This document shows positions 51,289-59,017 of a DNA stretch of 64,000 nucleotides, one piece after another. The DNA is taken from contig NZ_VOSW01000002.1 of assembly GCF_009690905.1 (NCBI RefSeq), positions 62,001 through 126,000 of the forward strand, given 5' to 3'. The DNA comes from Paraburkholderia madseniana (GTDB taxonomy: Bacteria; Pseudomonadota; Gammaproteobacteria; Burkholderiales; Burkholderiaceae). Made by a program: the position numbers and the translations under genes. Under the pieces are notes generated by a model. The model was not told the origin of the DNA. It ran no database searches and worked only from the letters and a program-made list of their open reading frames with translations. How positions within the stretch are numbered: position 1 is the first letter of the stretch; every line of letters begins with the position of its first letter.

Positions 51289-52065
51289 TCAGTCGTGATA
51301 CACCGCCGAGCGGCCGCCATCCACCGTGATGCAGGTGGCGTTGATGAACGGTGCCTCATCCGAGGCGAGAAACACCGCCGTCATCGCTACTTCCTCCGGG
51401 CGCCCGATGCGCTTCATCGGTTGCAGAGCCAGCGTCGCCTGTTTCGCGGCAGCCGGATCGGCTTGTTCGTTCCACCAGTCGTGCGTCAATTGCGTTTCGA
51501 TGTACCCCGGCGCGATCGCGTTGACCCGCACGTTGCGCGGCGCGTATTCGATGCCGAGCGCACGCGTCAATCCGATCACGCCATGCTTCGCGACCGGGTA
51601 CGGAAAACATCCCGGAATGATCTTGAATGCATGCGTCGACGCGATATTCACGATGCTGCCCGCGCCGCGTTCGACCATGCCCGGCAACACCGCGCGACAC
51701 CCATTCCAGACGCCGTCGAGATCGACCGCGAAGCAACGGCGCCAGTCGTCATCCGTCATGGTCAGAGGGTCGCAGAACACGTTGATGCCGGCGTTGTTGA
51801 CCAGTACGTCGAGCGCACCGAACGCCTGTTCAGCCTCGCTCACCGCGTGCTGAACCGAGGCCGATTGCGTCACATCCGTCTGCACCGCCAGCACGCGTGC
51901 GCCGGTTTGTGCCTTGATCTGTTCCGCCGTCTGCTGCGCGGTTTCGATATCGAGTTCCGCCAGCACGACCGCCGCGCCCTCGCGCGCAAACGCAAACGCG
52001 ATCGCCGCACCGATGCCGCGCCCGGCGCCGGTGATCAACGTGACTTTGTCGGCGAGCCGCTTCAT
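51289..52065 (-). CDS. SDR-family sugar dehydrogenase
   Basis: This is a 258-residue short-chain dehydrogenase with ITGAGRGIGAAIA near 11-23, NNAGIN, catalytic Ser in NIASTHAF, and Tyr and Lys in YPVAKHG. It is a separate type from the XylB-like enzyme in the same cluster. It may oxidise the sugar itself or a later keto-deoxy intermediate; the sequence does not decide. ATG at 52065 overlaps the dgoA stop by four bases, giving tight coupling to the aldolase. A long extension upstream is antisense-like noise over dgoA. Confidence 0.88.
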   Translation of the reverse strand: MKRLADKVTLITGAGRGIGAAIAFAFAREGAAVVLAELDIETAQQTAEQIKAQTGARVLAVQTDVTQSASVQHAVSEAEQAFGALDVLVNNAGINVFCDPLTMTDDDWRRCFAVDLDGVWNGCRAVLPGMVERGAGSIVNIASTHAFKIIPGCFPYPVAKHGVIGLTRALGIEYAPRNVRVNAIAPGYIETQLTHDWWNEQADPAAAKQATLALQPMKRIGRPEEVAMTAVFLASDEAPFINATCITVDGGRSAVYHD

Positions 52066-52742
52066 TTCTTCGCGCCTGCACGGGCGATGCGCAACCCGTT
52101 GATGAACGCCTTCGCGTGCGACGCGGTCACCGCCGCGCTCTGTCCCGGCTTGTACAGCGCCGAGCCGAGGCCGAAGCCATTCGCGCCGGCACTCAAAAAC
52201 GGACCCATGTTGTCCGGCGTGATCCCACCAACCGGCACCAGCGGCACTTCCGCCGCGATCACCGCGCGCCACGCCTTCACGACCTGGCAGCCGAGTTGTT
52301 CGGCGGGGAACATCTTCAGCACATCCGCGCCGTTTTTCAGCGCGATGAAGGCTTCGTTCGGTGTCGCGACGCCCGGCGCGCACGCCATGCCTTGCGCCTT
52401 CGCGGCGCCGACGACCTCCGGGTCGCTATGCGGCATCACGATCAGTTCGCCACCGGCCGCCTTCACGTCGTTGACGAAACTCGGATGCAGCACCGTGCCC
52501 GCACCGACGATCGCATCGGCCGGCAACACCTTGCGGATCGCCGCGATGCTGTCGAACGGCTGCGGCGAATTCAACGGCACTTCGACGATGCGAAAGCCGG
52601 CTTCGTACAGCGCCTGACCGTGCTCGGCAGCATCGGCGGGCGTCACGCCACGCATGATCGCGATCAGCGGGCAGACCTCGAACGCCGCGATCAACCCCGC
52701 GTGCGGCATGTACGGGGCGGGCAGATTGATGTGAGGTTGCAT
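52062..52742 (-). CDS. dgoA: 2-Dehydro-3-deoxy-6-phosphogalactonate aldolase
   Basis: This is a 226-residue KDPG-type class I aldolase that splits KDPGal to pyruvate and glyceraldehyde 3-phosphate. PLIAIMRGVTP opens the barrel, RIVEVPLNSP carries the catalytic Glu and DVLKMFPAEQLG the Schiff-base Lys; GGITPDNM binds phosphate. It is closer to DgoA than to the eda product at 8752, and the neighbouring dgoK supports the galactonate assignment. AAGGA lies 7 bases before the ATG. Confidence 0.94.
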   Translation of the reverse strand: MQPHINLPAPYMPHAGLIAAFEVCPLIAIMRGVTPADAAEHGQALYEAGFRIVEVPLNSPQPFDSIAAIRKVLPADAIVGAGTVLHPSFVNDVKAAGGELIVMPHSDPEVVGAAKAQGMACAPGVATPNEAFIALKNGADVLKMFPAEQLGCQVVKAWRAVIAAEVPLVPVGGITPDNMGPFLSAGANGFGLGSALYKPGQSAAVTASHAKAFINGLRIARAGAKK

Positions 52743-52778
52743 GTCGGTTCCTTATTTCGTGAGCGGCGGCGCTGCCGA

Positions 52779-53837
52779 TTAGCCGACGTGCGCCGCTTGT
52801 GGCGTGGGCTTGACGAGCCCCGCCTGGGTGGCGACGCGCCACAAGCCGCGCTCGGTGGCGTGCTTCACCAGTTCCGCGTGAGTGCAACCGAATTGCACCA
52901 GTGCCACGCGATAGCGTTCGCACAGCGCTTCATTGCCGATCAGACGCAGATGCTGCCCGGCGAGCGAGTTTTGCTGTTGCGTCAGCACGGCTTCGAGACC
53001 GGCCAGTTCGTGCCCGATCAGCAAACCAGACAGATAGTCCGGCTGCTGCTCGCGCGAAAGTTGTCCGGTGAGCCCGAGCGTGCGGGAGCTGAATACGGTT
53101 GCCAGCATCCCCGCCTGACCTTTATCGCGAGCGATGTTCACGCCGTGCAGAAACGAAGCGGTATCCGGACGATCCGGCGTGACCATCGTGCGGCCGAGGA
53201 TGGTGTGCTCTCGCAATGCCGCGAACACTTCACCGGTCATGAAGGTGTGAAAGCGTTCGATGCGGCCCGCCTGCACGACGGCCCACTTCGCGTGCGTGCC
53301 AGGCAAGCCGATCAGTGCGCGCTTACCGCTGTCCGCTGCACCTGTGTCCTGCCCGAGCGCGCCGAAAATCTGGGTTTCTTCGCCGCGCATGACGTTGGGC
53401 AGCTCGCCGCGCTGCAGGACGCCCGGCACGATGTGCAGCGTCACGCCGCACGCGGCTTTCACACGGACGATGCCGGCCACCAGCGCATCCGCACTCGCCG
53501 GCGCGTCGACATACGGTGCTTCGAGCCAGCCTTGCGCGCTGCCGACCATACCGGCTGCGATCACCGACACGGCGGGCGCCTGTTCGAGCCATGCGCCGCA
53601 CGCGTCCTCGAAGGCCGCGTCGAAGCCGCCTTGCTCGGCGCTACGCGGCAAATTCATGATGCCGGCCGTCGATGCCCGCGTCGCCAGTACCTCGCCGGCC
53701 GCGTCGTACAGATACGCGCGCAGCGACGTCGTGCCCCAGTCGAGCGCAATGAGCGCTGCGTCTTGGAGGGTAGCGTCGGCGACCGCGGCGGCGTGCACCG
53801 GATTGGCCGCTTGCGTGTGAGAAACCGCTCGCTTCAT
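52779..53837 (-). CDS. dgoK: 2-Dehydro-3-deoxygalactonokinase
   Basis: This is a 352-residue sugar kinase that phosphorylates KDGal for DgoA. LIALDWGTTSLRAYLYD near 30-46 is the phosphate-binding start of the family. IAAGMVGSAQGWLEAPYV near 94-111 and LIGLPGTHAKWAVVQAGRI near 175-193 are DgoK hallmarks. About 25 extra N-terminal residues precede the conserved part. The ATG overlaps the stop of the IclR regulator gene by four bases. Confidence 0.94.
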   Translation of the reverse strand: MKRAVSHTQAANPVHAAAVADATLQDAALIALDWGTTSLRAYLYDAAGEVLATRASTAGIMNLPRSAEQGGFDAAFEDACGAWLEQAPAVSVIAAGMVGSAQGWLEAPYVDAPASADALVAGIVRVKAACGVTLHIVPGVLQRGELPNVMRGEETQIFGALGQDTGAADSGKRALIGLPGTHAKWAVVQAGRIERFHTFMTGEVFAALREHTILGRTMVTPDRPDTASFLHGVNIARDKGQAGMLATVFSSRTLGLTGQLSREQQPDYLSGLLIGHELAGLEAVLTQQQNSLAGQHLRLIGNEALCERYRVALVQFGCTHAELVKHATERGLWRVATQAGLVKPTPQAAHVG

Positions 53838-54805
53838 CGCTTGATCCTGCGGGTTGCCGGTTGCGGGGCACGCCAGCCGAGTTCCTCCGAGATCGCACGC
53901 GCTTCGCGCTGCACGACCGGAATCAGTTCATCCATGCGTTCGAGCGACATATACGGAATCGTGCTCGCCACCGACAGCGCCGCCACGACTGCGCCCGATG
54001 CATCGCGCACCGGCGCCGCGACGCAACGGATCGACGCTTCGTTTTCTTCGAGGTCGAAGGTGTAGCCGCCGGCGGCGTAGTTGGTCATGCGCTGCATGAA
54101 AGTCTGCGCATCGGGGCGGTTATCCGGCTTGAAACTGACGCCGGCGAGCGCACGCCGCGATGCTTCGAAGAGCGACTGCCAGACGTCCGGCGTGAGGTCG
54201 AGCATCATGGCTTTGCCGATCCCCGTCGACGCCAGCGGCATCCGGTGACCGACGCGCGAGCGCATTTCGAGGCCACGGGTGCCGGGGATTTTGTCGATGT
54301 ACAGCACGTCGTCGCCATCGCGCACACCGAGGTGGATCGTGTCGAGCGTTTGCTCGGCGAGCGATTCGAGGTGCTGACGGGCCACGGCCGTCAGCGGCAT
54401 CTGTTCGAGCGCGATGGTGCCGAGTTCGATCAGCTTCGGGCCGAGCAGATAGCCGCCTTGCACTTGCCGCAGATAGCGCGCCTGAACGAGGCTGCTCACC
54501 AGCCGATGCGTGGTGCTGCGGGTCGTGCCGAGCGCTGCGCCGAAGGTGCGCAGATCGCGGACACCGGCGGCGGCGGCTTCCAGAATCGCGAGGCCGCGCA
54601 GCAGTGTTTGCGTGCCGGCCTGTTGCGGCGTGATGTCGAGCAACGTGCTCGGCAAGGCGATTTCGTCGACCACGCCGTTTGGCGCTGCGGCGTGCGGCTT
54701 TTTTACGGCGCCGGCCAGTTGCGGGGCGGCACTGGGCAGCTCCGCCTGCGGCGTGACATCGGCGGCGGACGTGCTGGCGGCGTGAGTAGGCATCGCTTTG
54801 TTCAT
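53834..54805 (-). CDS. IclR-family transcriptional regulator
   Basis: This is a 323-residue regulator. After about 60 low-complexity Ala/Pro residues comes the winged helix (about 65-130; LRGLAILEAAAAGVRDLRTF, TTRSTTHRLVSSL) and the effector domain (about 145-310; LGVRDGDDVLYIDKIPG, ENEASIRCVAAPVRD). It is first in the dgoK-dgoA sugar cluster, overlapping dgoK by four bases, so it most likely controls that cluster and itself. ATG at 54793 is an alternative start. A 7-bp inverted repeat lies about 200 bases upstream. Confidence 0.91.
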   Translation of the reverse strand: MNKAMPTHAASTSAADVTPQAELPSAAPQLAGAVKKPHAAAPNGVVDEIALPSTLLDITPQQAGTQTLLRGLAILEAAAAGVRDLRTFGAALGTTRSTTHRLVSSLVQARYLRQVQGGYLLGPKLIELGTIALEQMPLTAVARQHLESLAEQTLDTIHLGVRDGDDVLYIDKIPGTRGLEMRSRVGHRMPLASTGIGKAMMLDLTPDVWQSLFEASRRALAGVSFKPDNRPDAQTFMQRMTNYAAGGYTFDLEENEASIRCVAAPVRDASGAVVAALSVASTIPYMSLERMDELIPVVQREARAISEELGWRAPQPATRRIKR

Positions 54806-55058
54806 GGCGATAGGCAGAGGACTTTGGGTGGGCTACGGCGCGAGGCCGCTGGCGTGGTGCGATGAACTGCAAGCGCGAGCTTCCTGCCGCGAGGTCGATG
54901 GCGTCACTGGCTTGTCTCCGGTTTTTTTGCTGGCCGTGGCGATCCGTTGTGTGCGTCGCCGGCGTGTTGGTATGCATTGTAGGGCGGCTTTTTTCAAATC
55001 TCCAATATGTGAATGATTGGACCATATATTGGGATATTGACGTCATTTAGCAGCAGTC
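54806..55058. other. Upstream region of the IclR-led sugar cluster
   Basis: No gene is seen. The far end turns AT-rich and carries the inverted repeat at 55002-55032. It is expected to contain the cluster promoter, though I cannot point to clear -35 and -10 elements. Confidence 0.4.
55002..55032. promoter_or_regulatory. Candidate operator upstream of the IclR gene
   Basis: CCAATAT (55002-55008) and ATATTGG (55026-55032) are perfect complements 17 bases apart, with another ATTGG at 55016-55020 between them. Placement and AT-rich setting suit a regulator site for the divergent or autoregulated sugar cluster. Confidence 0.35.
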
Positions 55059-55280
55059 ATGCGCCGCACCATAGCCCTAGGCGCGCGACCGACGATGAAG
55101 CGGGCGCGAACATCGTGGGAACGCGAGTCGCGGCTCGATCGGCCCGCGCGGGCTCGCTATGCGGCCGGATACCCGGAGACGTGGGAAACGAAAGACTTGG
55201 GGAGAACGTCGAGCGAGGGCTCGACGCGAGGATGGGGAAAACTCAAGCCGCAATGGCGACGGATTCGTGACGGGTTCTAG
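55059..55280 (+). CDS. Possible small basic protein
   Basis: This is a 73-codon frame rich in Arg and Trp (for example SRLDRPARARYAAGYPETWE and GWGKLKPQWRRIRDGF). It reads like a small charged hypothetical protein, and its stop overlaps the end of the convergent glycosyltransferase by four bases. Against it, about 29 percent of third positions are A or T by my count, it uses rare AGA, ATA and CTA codons, and there is no clear ribosome site. No family was recognised. Confidence 0.25.
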   Translation: MRRTIALGARPTMKRARTSWERESRLDRPARARYAAGYPETWETKDLGRTSSEGSTRGWGKLKPQWRRIRDGF

Positions 55281-56257
55281 TGGCCGCCGCCAGCCAGAGC
55301 GGCCTGAAATGCAGCCACACGACTGGAATCCGCGACATGGGCGTAGAACGCCGCCCGGTTCGCAAAAGCAGGAAACACGGTCTGAAAGTAGCTGACCAAT
55401 TCGGTCAACCTGCGGTTGCGCAAAACCCGCAGAAACGCGGCCAGGTCCTGTTCGTCGAGATCAGCCGAGAATAGTCGCGGCCCAGCCGCGCATAACGCCT
55501 GTGCGATCACCGCAGCCACCTCGACGCGCACCTTGCTCTGGTCTTCCCAGATCGTATTGTTCGGGTGCACCCGATAGGCAATGTGCTCCTCTTCCAGGTC
55601 GAGGTACACGCTGCTGTTAGCGCAAGCGAACATCAGGAAGTCCAGATCGTGGCAATACCGAAGTGACTGGAATCCGCCCGCCGCGCGCCAAAGCTCGCGT
55701 GCGAACACCATGTTCGATGTCGTCGCGACGAAATTCTCATTCAACAGCGCGAGTTGCGGCAGCTTCGTCTCATGGAGAAAGCGTCGGGCACGGTCGAGCC
55801 AGTCGATCGCGAAACCCGACTGCAGGCGAACACCGTTACCGTCAATGATGCCCAAATTTCCCGCGATCAAGCCGACGTCTCGCCGCTCACGAAGGATCAC
55901 CCGACAACATTCGAGCTTCGCCGGCGCGAAGAGGTCGTCCGAGTTCAGTACGGCGATGTAATCGCCGCTGCTGAGTTCAATGCCCCGGTTGATCGTGGTA
56001 TGCGCGCCCGCATTTTCCTGCCTGAAGGTCTTCGCGTGAGGCACATTCGAGAGCACCTGTTGCGCGAGCTCGAAGCCGTTATCCGACGAGCCGTCGTCGA
56101 TCAGGATGATTTCGTCAGCGGCGGAGGTCTGGCTCAGCACACTGCCAAGCGCGGCTTCGATATACGGGGCGTGGTTATAAAGCGGGACCACCACGGAAAT
56201 AGTGGGCGCCGCAGACGCGGCCGATGTCCACGCCGGTCGTAATTCGAAGTTCAACAT
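55277..56257 (-). CDS. Glycosyltransferase, family 2
   Basis: This is a 326-residue GT-A glycosyltransferase. The opening ISVVVPLYNHAPYIEAALGS near 20-39, EIILIDDGSSDNG near 49-61 and VLNSDDLF near 102-109 (the metal-binding acidic motif) are the family 2 core. The second half contains SNMVFARELWRAAGGF and YCHDLDFLMF, the acceptor-side region. No membrane span is evident, so it should act in the cytoplasm on a cell-surface or protein acceptor. It faces away from the second glycosyltransferase across an AT-rich spacer. Confidence 0.9.
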   Translation of the reverse strand: MLNFELRPAWTSAASAAPTISVVVPLYNHAPYIEAALGSVLSQTSAADEIILIDDGSSDNGFELAQQVLSNVPHAKTFRQENAGAHTTINRGIELSSGDYIAVLNSDDLFAPAKLECCRVILRERRDVGLIAGNLGIIDGNGVRLQSGFAIDWLDRARRFLHETKLPQLALLNENFVATTSNMVFARELWRAAGGFQSLRYCHDLDFLMFACANSSVYLDLEEEHIAYRVHPNNTIWEDQSKVRVEVAAVIAQALCAAGPRLFSADLDEQDLAAFLRVLRNRRLTELVSYFQTVFPAFANRAAFYAHVADSSRVAAFQAALAGGGH

Positions 56258-56469
56258 TTCGGGGAAAGGGCCAATGAATCGTGCGGCGAAATACTGCCAC
56301 TGCTTTTAGGCACGCCATTCTACCCTCAATATTTTTTAGATGGTTTTTATCCTTAAAAATAAATTAATAGTCGCAACACCCCATATATAATAATTTTAAG
56401 AATTGTCTCATTGCCAATTTAATTAAAAAGAATATCCTTTAACGGACTTAATTTCAAGATTCACATTCA
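56258..56469. other. AT-rich spacer between divergent glycosyltransferases
   Basis: This 212-base stretch is far more AT-rich than its surroundings, with runs such as TTAAAAATAAATTAATAG. It must hold the promoters of both flanking genes. The RcsAB-like box at 56397-56410 lies within it. Low GC fits recently acquired DNA. Confidence 0.6.
56397..56410 (+). promoter_or_regulatory. RcsAB-like box upstream of glycosyltransferase
   Basis: TAAGAATTGTCTCA matches 10 of 14 positions of the RcsAB consensus and shares TTTAAGAA at its left edge with the adhesin boxes (here TTTTAAGAA). It lies 59 bases before the ATG at 56470. Confidence 0.4.
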
Positions 56470-57336
56470 ATGCGCGTACTCATAGCAACCGCCTCAAACG
56501 ACGCATACATGCCCCTCTTGCGCGGCTTACTGAATTCCCTCAAACAATTCGGAAATCCGCAGCCCTACTCGGACATCGGGTGTCTCGACGTGGGCCTGAA
56601 TGCAGAAAACCGCGCCTGGGTTTGCTCACAGGGTGCGCACGTCGTCGAACCCGGCTGGGACCTGCCAGTCGATCCGGCAATGCGCGAACGCATGCCTTAT
56701 CTGCGATCGCTAACGGCCCGGCCGTTTCTTCCCGCGTACTTCCCCGGCTATGACATGTATGTCTGGATTGACTGTGACGCCTGGGTTCAGGAGCGGTTCG
56801 TTTTCAACTGGTTGTTCAACGCAGCGAAAGACGGCGAATTGGGCATCGTGCCTGAGCTTCAGGTAGCCTATAAACAGAACATAACGGCTTCATGGCGAGC
56901 GCATCGCCTCGCTCAGTACTACAACGAAAATTTCTCGACTCAATCGCTAACGCAGAATTACTTTAACGCGGGCGTATTCGCGCTCACAGCAGATGCACCG
57001 CATTGGGCGCATTGGGCCCAACATTTCGATCAAGGATTGAGAGCGACGCATGGCACTCTCGTTTGCGATCAAACGGCTCTTAATGGCGCAATCTGGTCTG
57101 ATTCACTTCCGGTGCATCCCCTGCCGTCGCTTTGCAACTGGCTATGTCATCTTGCGTTACCGGTTTTCAGTGTCGAGAACGCAAAGTTTTGCGAACCGTT
57201 CACCCCGTACAACACAATCGGCATCCTGCATCTCACCTCGGCAACCAAAGACCTGGTCTTCAGGTTGAAGGACAAAAACGGCTTGCCAATCGAGATCAGT
57301 CTTCGCTTTCCCGTCGCTGACCAGACGCCCATATAG
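56470..57336 (+). CDS. Probable glycosyltransferase (DxD type)
   Basis: This is a 288-residue protein resembling nucleotide-sugar glycosyltransferases of the GT8-like kind. VLIATASNDAYMPLLRGLLNSL opens a Rossmann-like half, and YDMYVWIDCDAWVQ near 96-109 carries the DxD metal motif. NYFNAGVFALT near 165 and CDQTALNGAIW near 200 match typical acceptor-domain segments. No ribosome site is obvious before the ATG. It is divergent from a family 2 transferase and may act with it on one surface glycan. Confidence 0.75.
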   Translation: MRVLIATASNDAYMPLLRGLLNSLKQFGNPQPYSDIGCLDVGLNAENRAWVCSQGAHVVEPGWDLPVDPAMRERMPYLRSLTARPFLPAYFPGYDMYVWIDCDAWVQERFVFNWLFNAAKDGELGIVPELQVAYKQNITASWRAHRLAQYYNENFSTQSLTQNYFNAGVFALTADAPHWAHWAQHFDQGLRATHGTLVCDQTALNGAIWSDSLPVHPLPSLCNWLCHLALPVFSVENAKFCEPFTPYNTIGILHLTSATKDLVFRLKDKNGLPIEISLRFPVADQTPI

Positions 57337-57358
57337 CTCTCCGGTGCCGTGCACGGCG

Positions 57359-58081
57359 CTAGTCAGGCAACTCAGCCGCCCCCATCCGCCGCGCAATCAC
57401 CCGCGAACGTTGAGCAAGATACCCTGAGCTCCTGTGCTCATCAAAATACTTAGGCTGCGGCAGCATCACAGCCAGCCGCGCCGACTGCCCCGCAGTCAAT
57501 TTGGCAGCGGAAGTCTTGTAGTAATAATGCGCGGCCGCCTCCGCGCCATAAACCCCATTTCCCCACTCAACGGAGTTGAGATAAATCTCAAAGATCCGCT
57601 GCTTGTCCATCAGGGTCTCGAGCATCCACGTGATGATCAGTTCCTGGCCCTTGCGGATATAGCTCTTCTCACGAGATAGAAAAAGATTCCGCGCCAACTG
57701 CTGAGTAATCGTCGAGCCGCCGCGAACGATCTTGCCCTTGGCCTTGTTCTTCTCCCACGCCTGCAAAATGGCGTCGGTCTCGTAGCCGTTGTTATTCACG
57801 AAGTTCGCGTCTTCGGAAGCGATAATCGCTCGCTTCAGATTGTGCGAAATCTGTTCGTACGGCACCCACGTGCGTTGCACAGACAGATCAGGCCGATCCT
57901 GCGACAAGCGCCACGCGTCCGACCGCATAAAAGCGGTCGACTGAGGATTCGTGTAATTCCACACCGCGATCTGCGCGAAGTAAAACGCCTGCGTCGCAAG
58001 CCACGCAATCGCCACCACGGCGCCGAGATAAACGATCCATCGCACCGGACCTGGCCGGCTCGCGCGCCGCGTTGTTTTCAT
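57359..58081 (-). CDS. mtgA: Monofunctional peptidoglycan glycosyltransferase
   Basis: This is a 240-residue inner-membrane enzyme that polymerises lipid II glycan strands. One membrane anchor lies near 15-36. The GT51 motifs follow: [10 protein letters not shown] with the catalytic Glu near 90, [25 protein letters not shown] motif (split here as [15 protein letters not shown]), [12 protein letters not shown] and [14 protein letters not shown]. Length equals the usual MtgA. It is 72 bases downstream of aroE on the same strand. Confidence 0.95.
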   Translation of the reverse strand: MKTTRRASRPGPVRWIVYLGAVVAIAWLATQAFYFAQIAVWNYTNPQSTAFMRSDAWRLSQDRPDLSVQRTWVPYEQISHNLKRAIIASEDANFVNNNGYETDAILQAWEKNKAKGKIVRGGSTITQQLARNLFLSREKSYIRKGQELIITWMLETLMDKQRIFEIYLNSVEWGNGVYGAEAAAHYYYKTSAAKLTAGQSARLAVMLPQPKYFDEHRSSGYLAQRSRVIARRMGAAELPD

Positions 58082-58153
58082 CGTGCCTGGAGTCCTCGAG
58101 TCGGTGAACGTGTGGGTTGGCGAGTTGCGTATTCCGGAAGTTAAAGCGGGGGT

Positions 58154-59017
58154 CTAGCCGTGCGGCGGCGCCGTCAACAACGCTCGCAATTCGGCCAGCA
58201 CCGGCGCGCCGTCGGGCCGCACGCCTCGCCACACGTAAAACGATTCGGCTGCCTGCTCGACCAGCATGCCGAGACCGTCGGCGCCCCGTGCACCCAGCTT
58301 CCGCGCGTGCTCCATGAACACCGTCGGATGCGCGCCGTACATCATGTCGTAAGCGAGCGTACCGGTGCCGAACGCGCGGTCGTCGCAGTCCGGCAACGAA
58401 GCATCCAGACTGCCCGCCGTCGCGTTGACGATCACGTCGTATGCGCCTGCTTCGATCGCTCGCGCGCTGCCGCCGGTCAGACGGCAAGCGGCATCGCGTG
58501 CCGCCTGCGCGAACTGGTCCACTAACACTTCAGCCTTCGCTGCCGTACGGTTGACGATCGTCAGCGTATGCGGCGAACGGTCCAGCATCGGCAGCACGAC
58601 GCCGCGCGCGGCACCGCCGGCACCGAGCAGCAAAATCCGCGCACCCTTCAATGAAACGCTGAGATTCACCTCGATGTCTCGAACGAGGCCGAAGCCGTCC
58701 GTGTTGTCGCCGTAGACACCGTTTCCGTCGAACCGCAGCGTGTTCACCGCGCCCGCTGCTGCCGCCCGCGGCGACAGGGTGTTAGCGAACGCATGCGCGT
58801 CGAGCTTGAATGGCACCGTCACGTTCATGCCGCGACCGCCAGCTTCGATAAAAGCGCGCACATGCGGGACGAATGCATCGACCGGCGCGAGCAAGTGGCC
58901 GTACTCGATCGGCTCGCCGGTTTGCGCGGCAAAGCGGCCATGAATGAACGGCGATTTGCTATGGCCGACCGGGTTGCCGATGACCGCGTAGCGGTCGCGC
59001 GAATCGTTGACGCTCAT
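58154..59017 (-). CDS. aroE: Shikimate dehydrogenase
   Basis: This is a 287-residue enzyme that reduces 3-dehydroshikimate to shikimate with NADPH. The substrate region VIGNPVGHSKSPFIH near 12-26, NVTVPFK with the catalytic Lys near 65-71, DNTDGFG near 105 and the nucleotide loop LLGAGGAARGV near 130 are all present. Its start overlaps the end of the upstream exonuclease gene by four bases. GADGLGMLVEQAA near 244 completes the family pattern. Confidence 0.96.
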   Translation of the reverse strand: MSVNDSRDRYAVIGNPVGHSKSPFIHGRFAAQTGEPIEYGHLLAPVDAFVPHVRAFIEAGGRGMNVTVPFKLDAHAFANTLSPRAAAAGAVNTLRFDGNGVYGDNTDGFGLVRDIEVNLSVSLKGARILLLGAGGAARGVVLPMLDRSPHTLTIVNRTAAKAEVLVDQFAQAARDAACRLTGGSARAIEAGAYDVIVNATAGSLDASLPDCDDRAFGTGTLAYDMMYGAHPTVFMEHARKLGARGADGLGMLVEQAAESFYVWRGVRPDGAPVLAELRALLTAPPHG

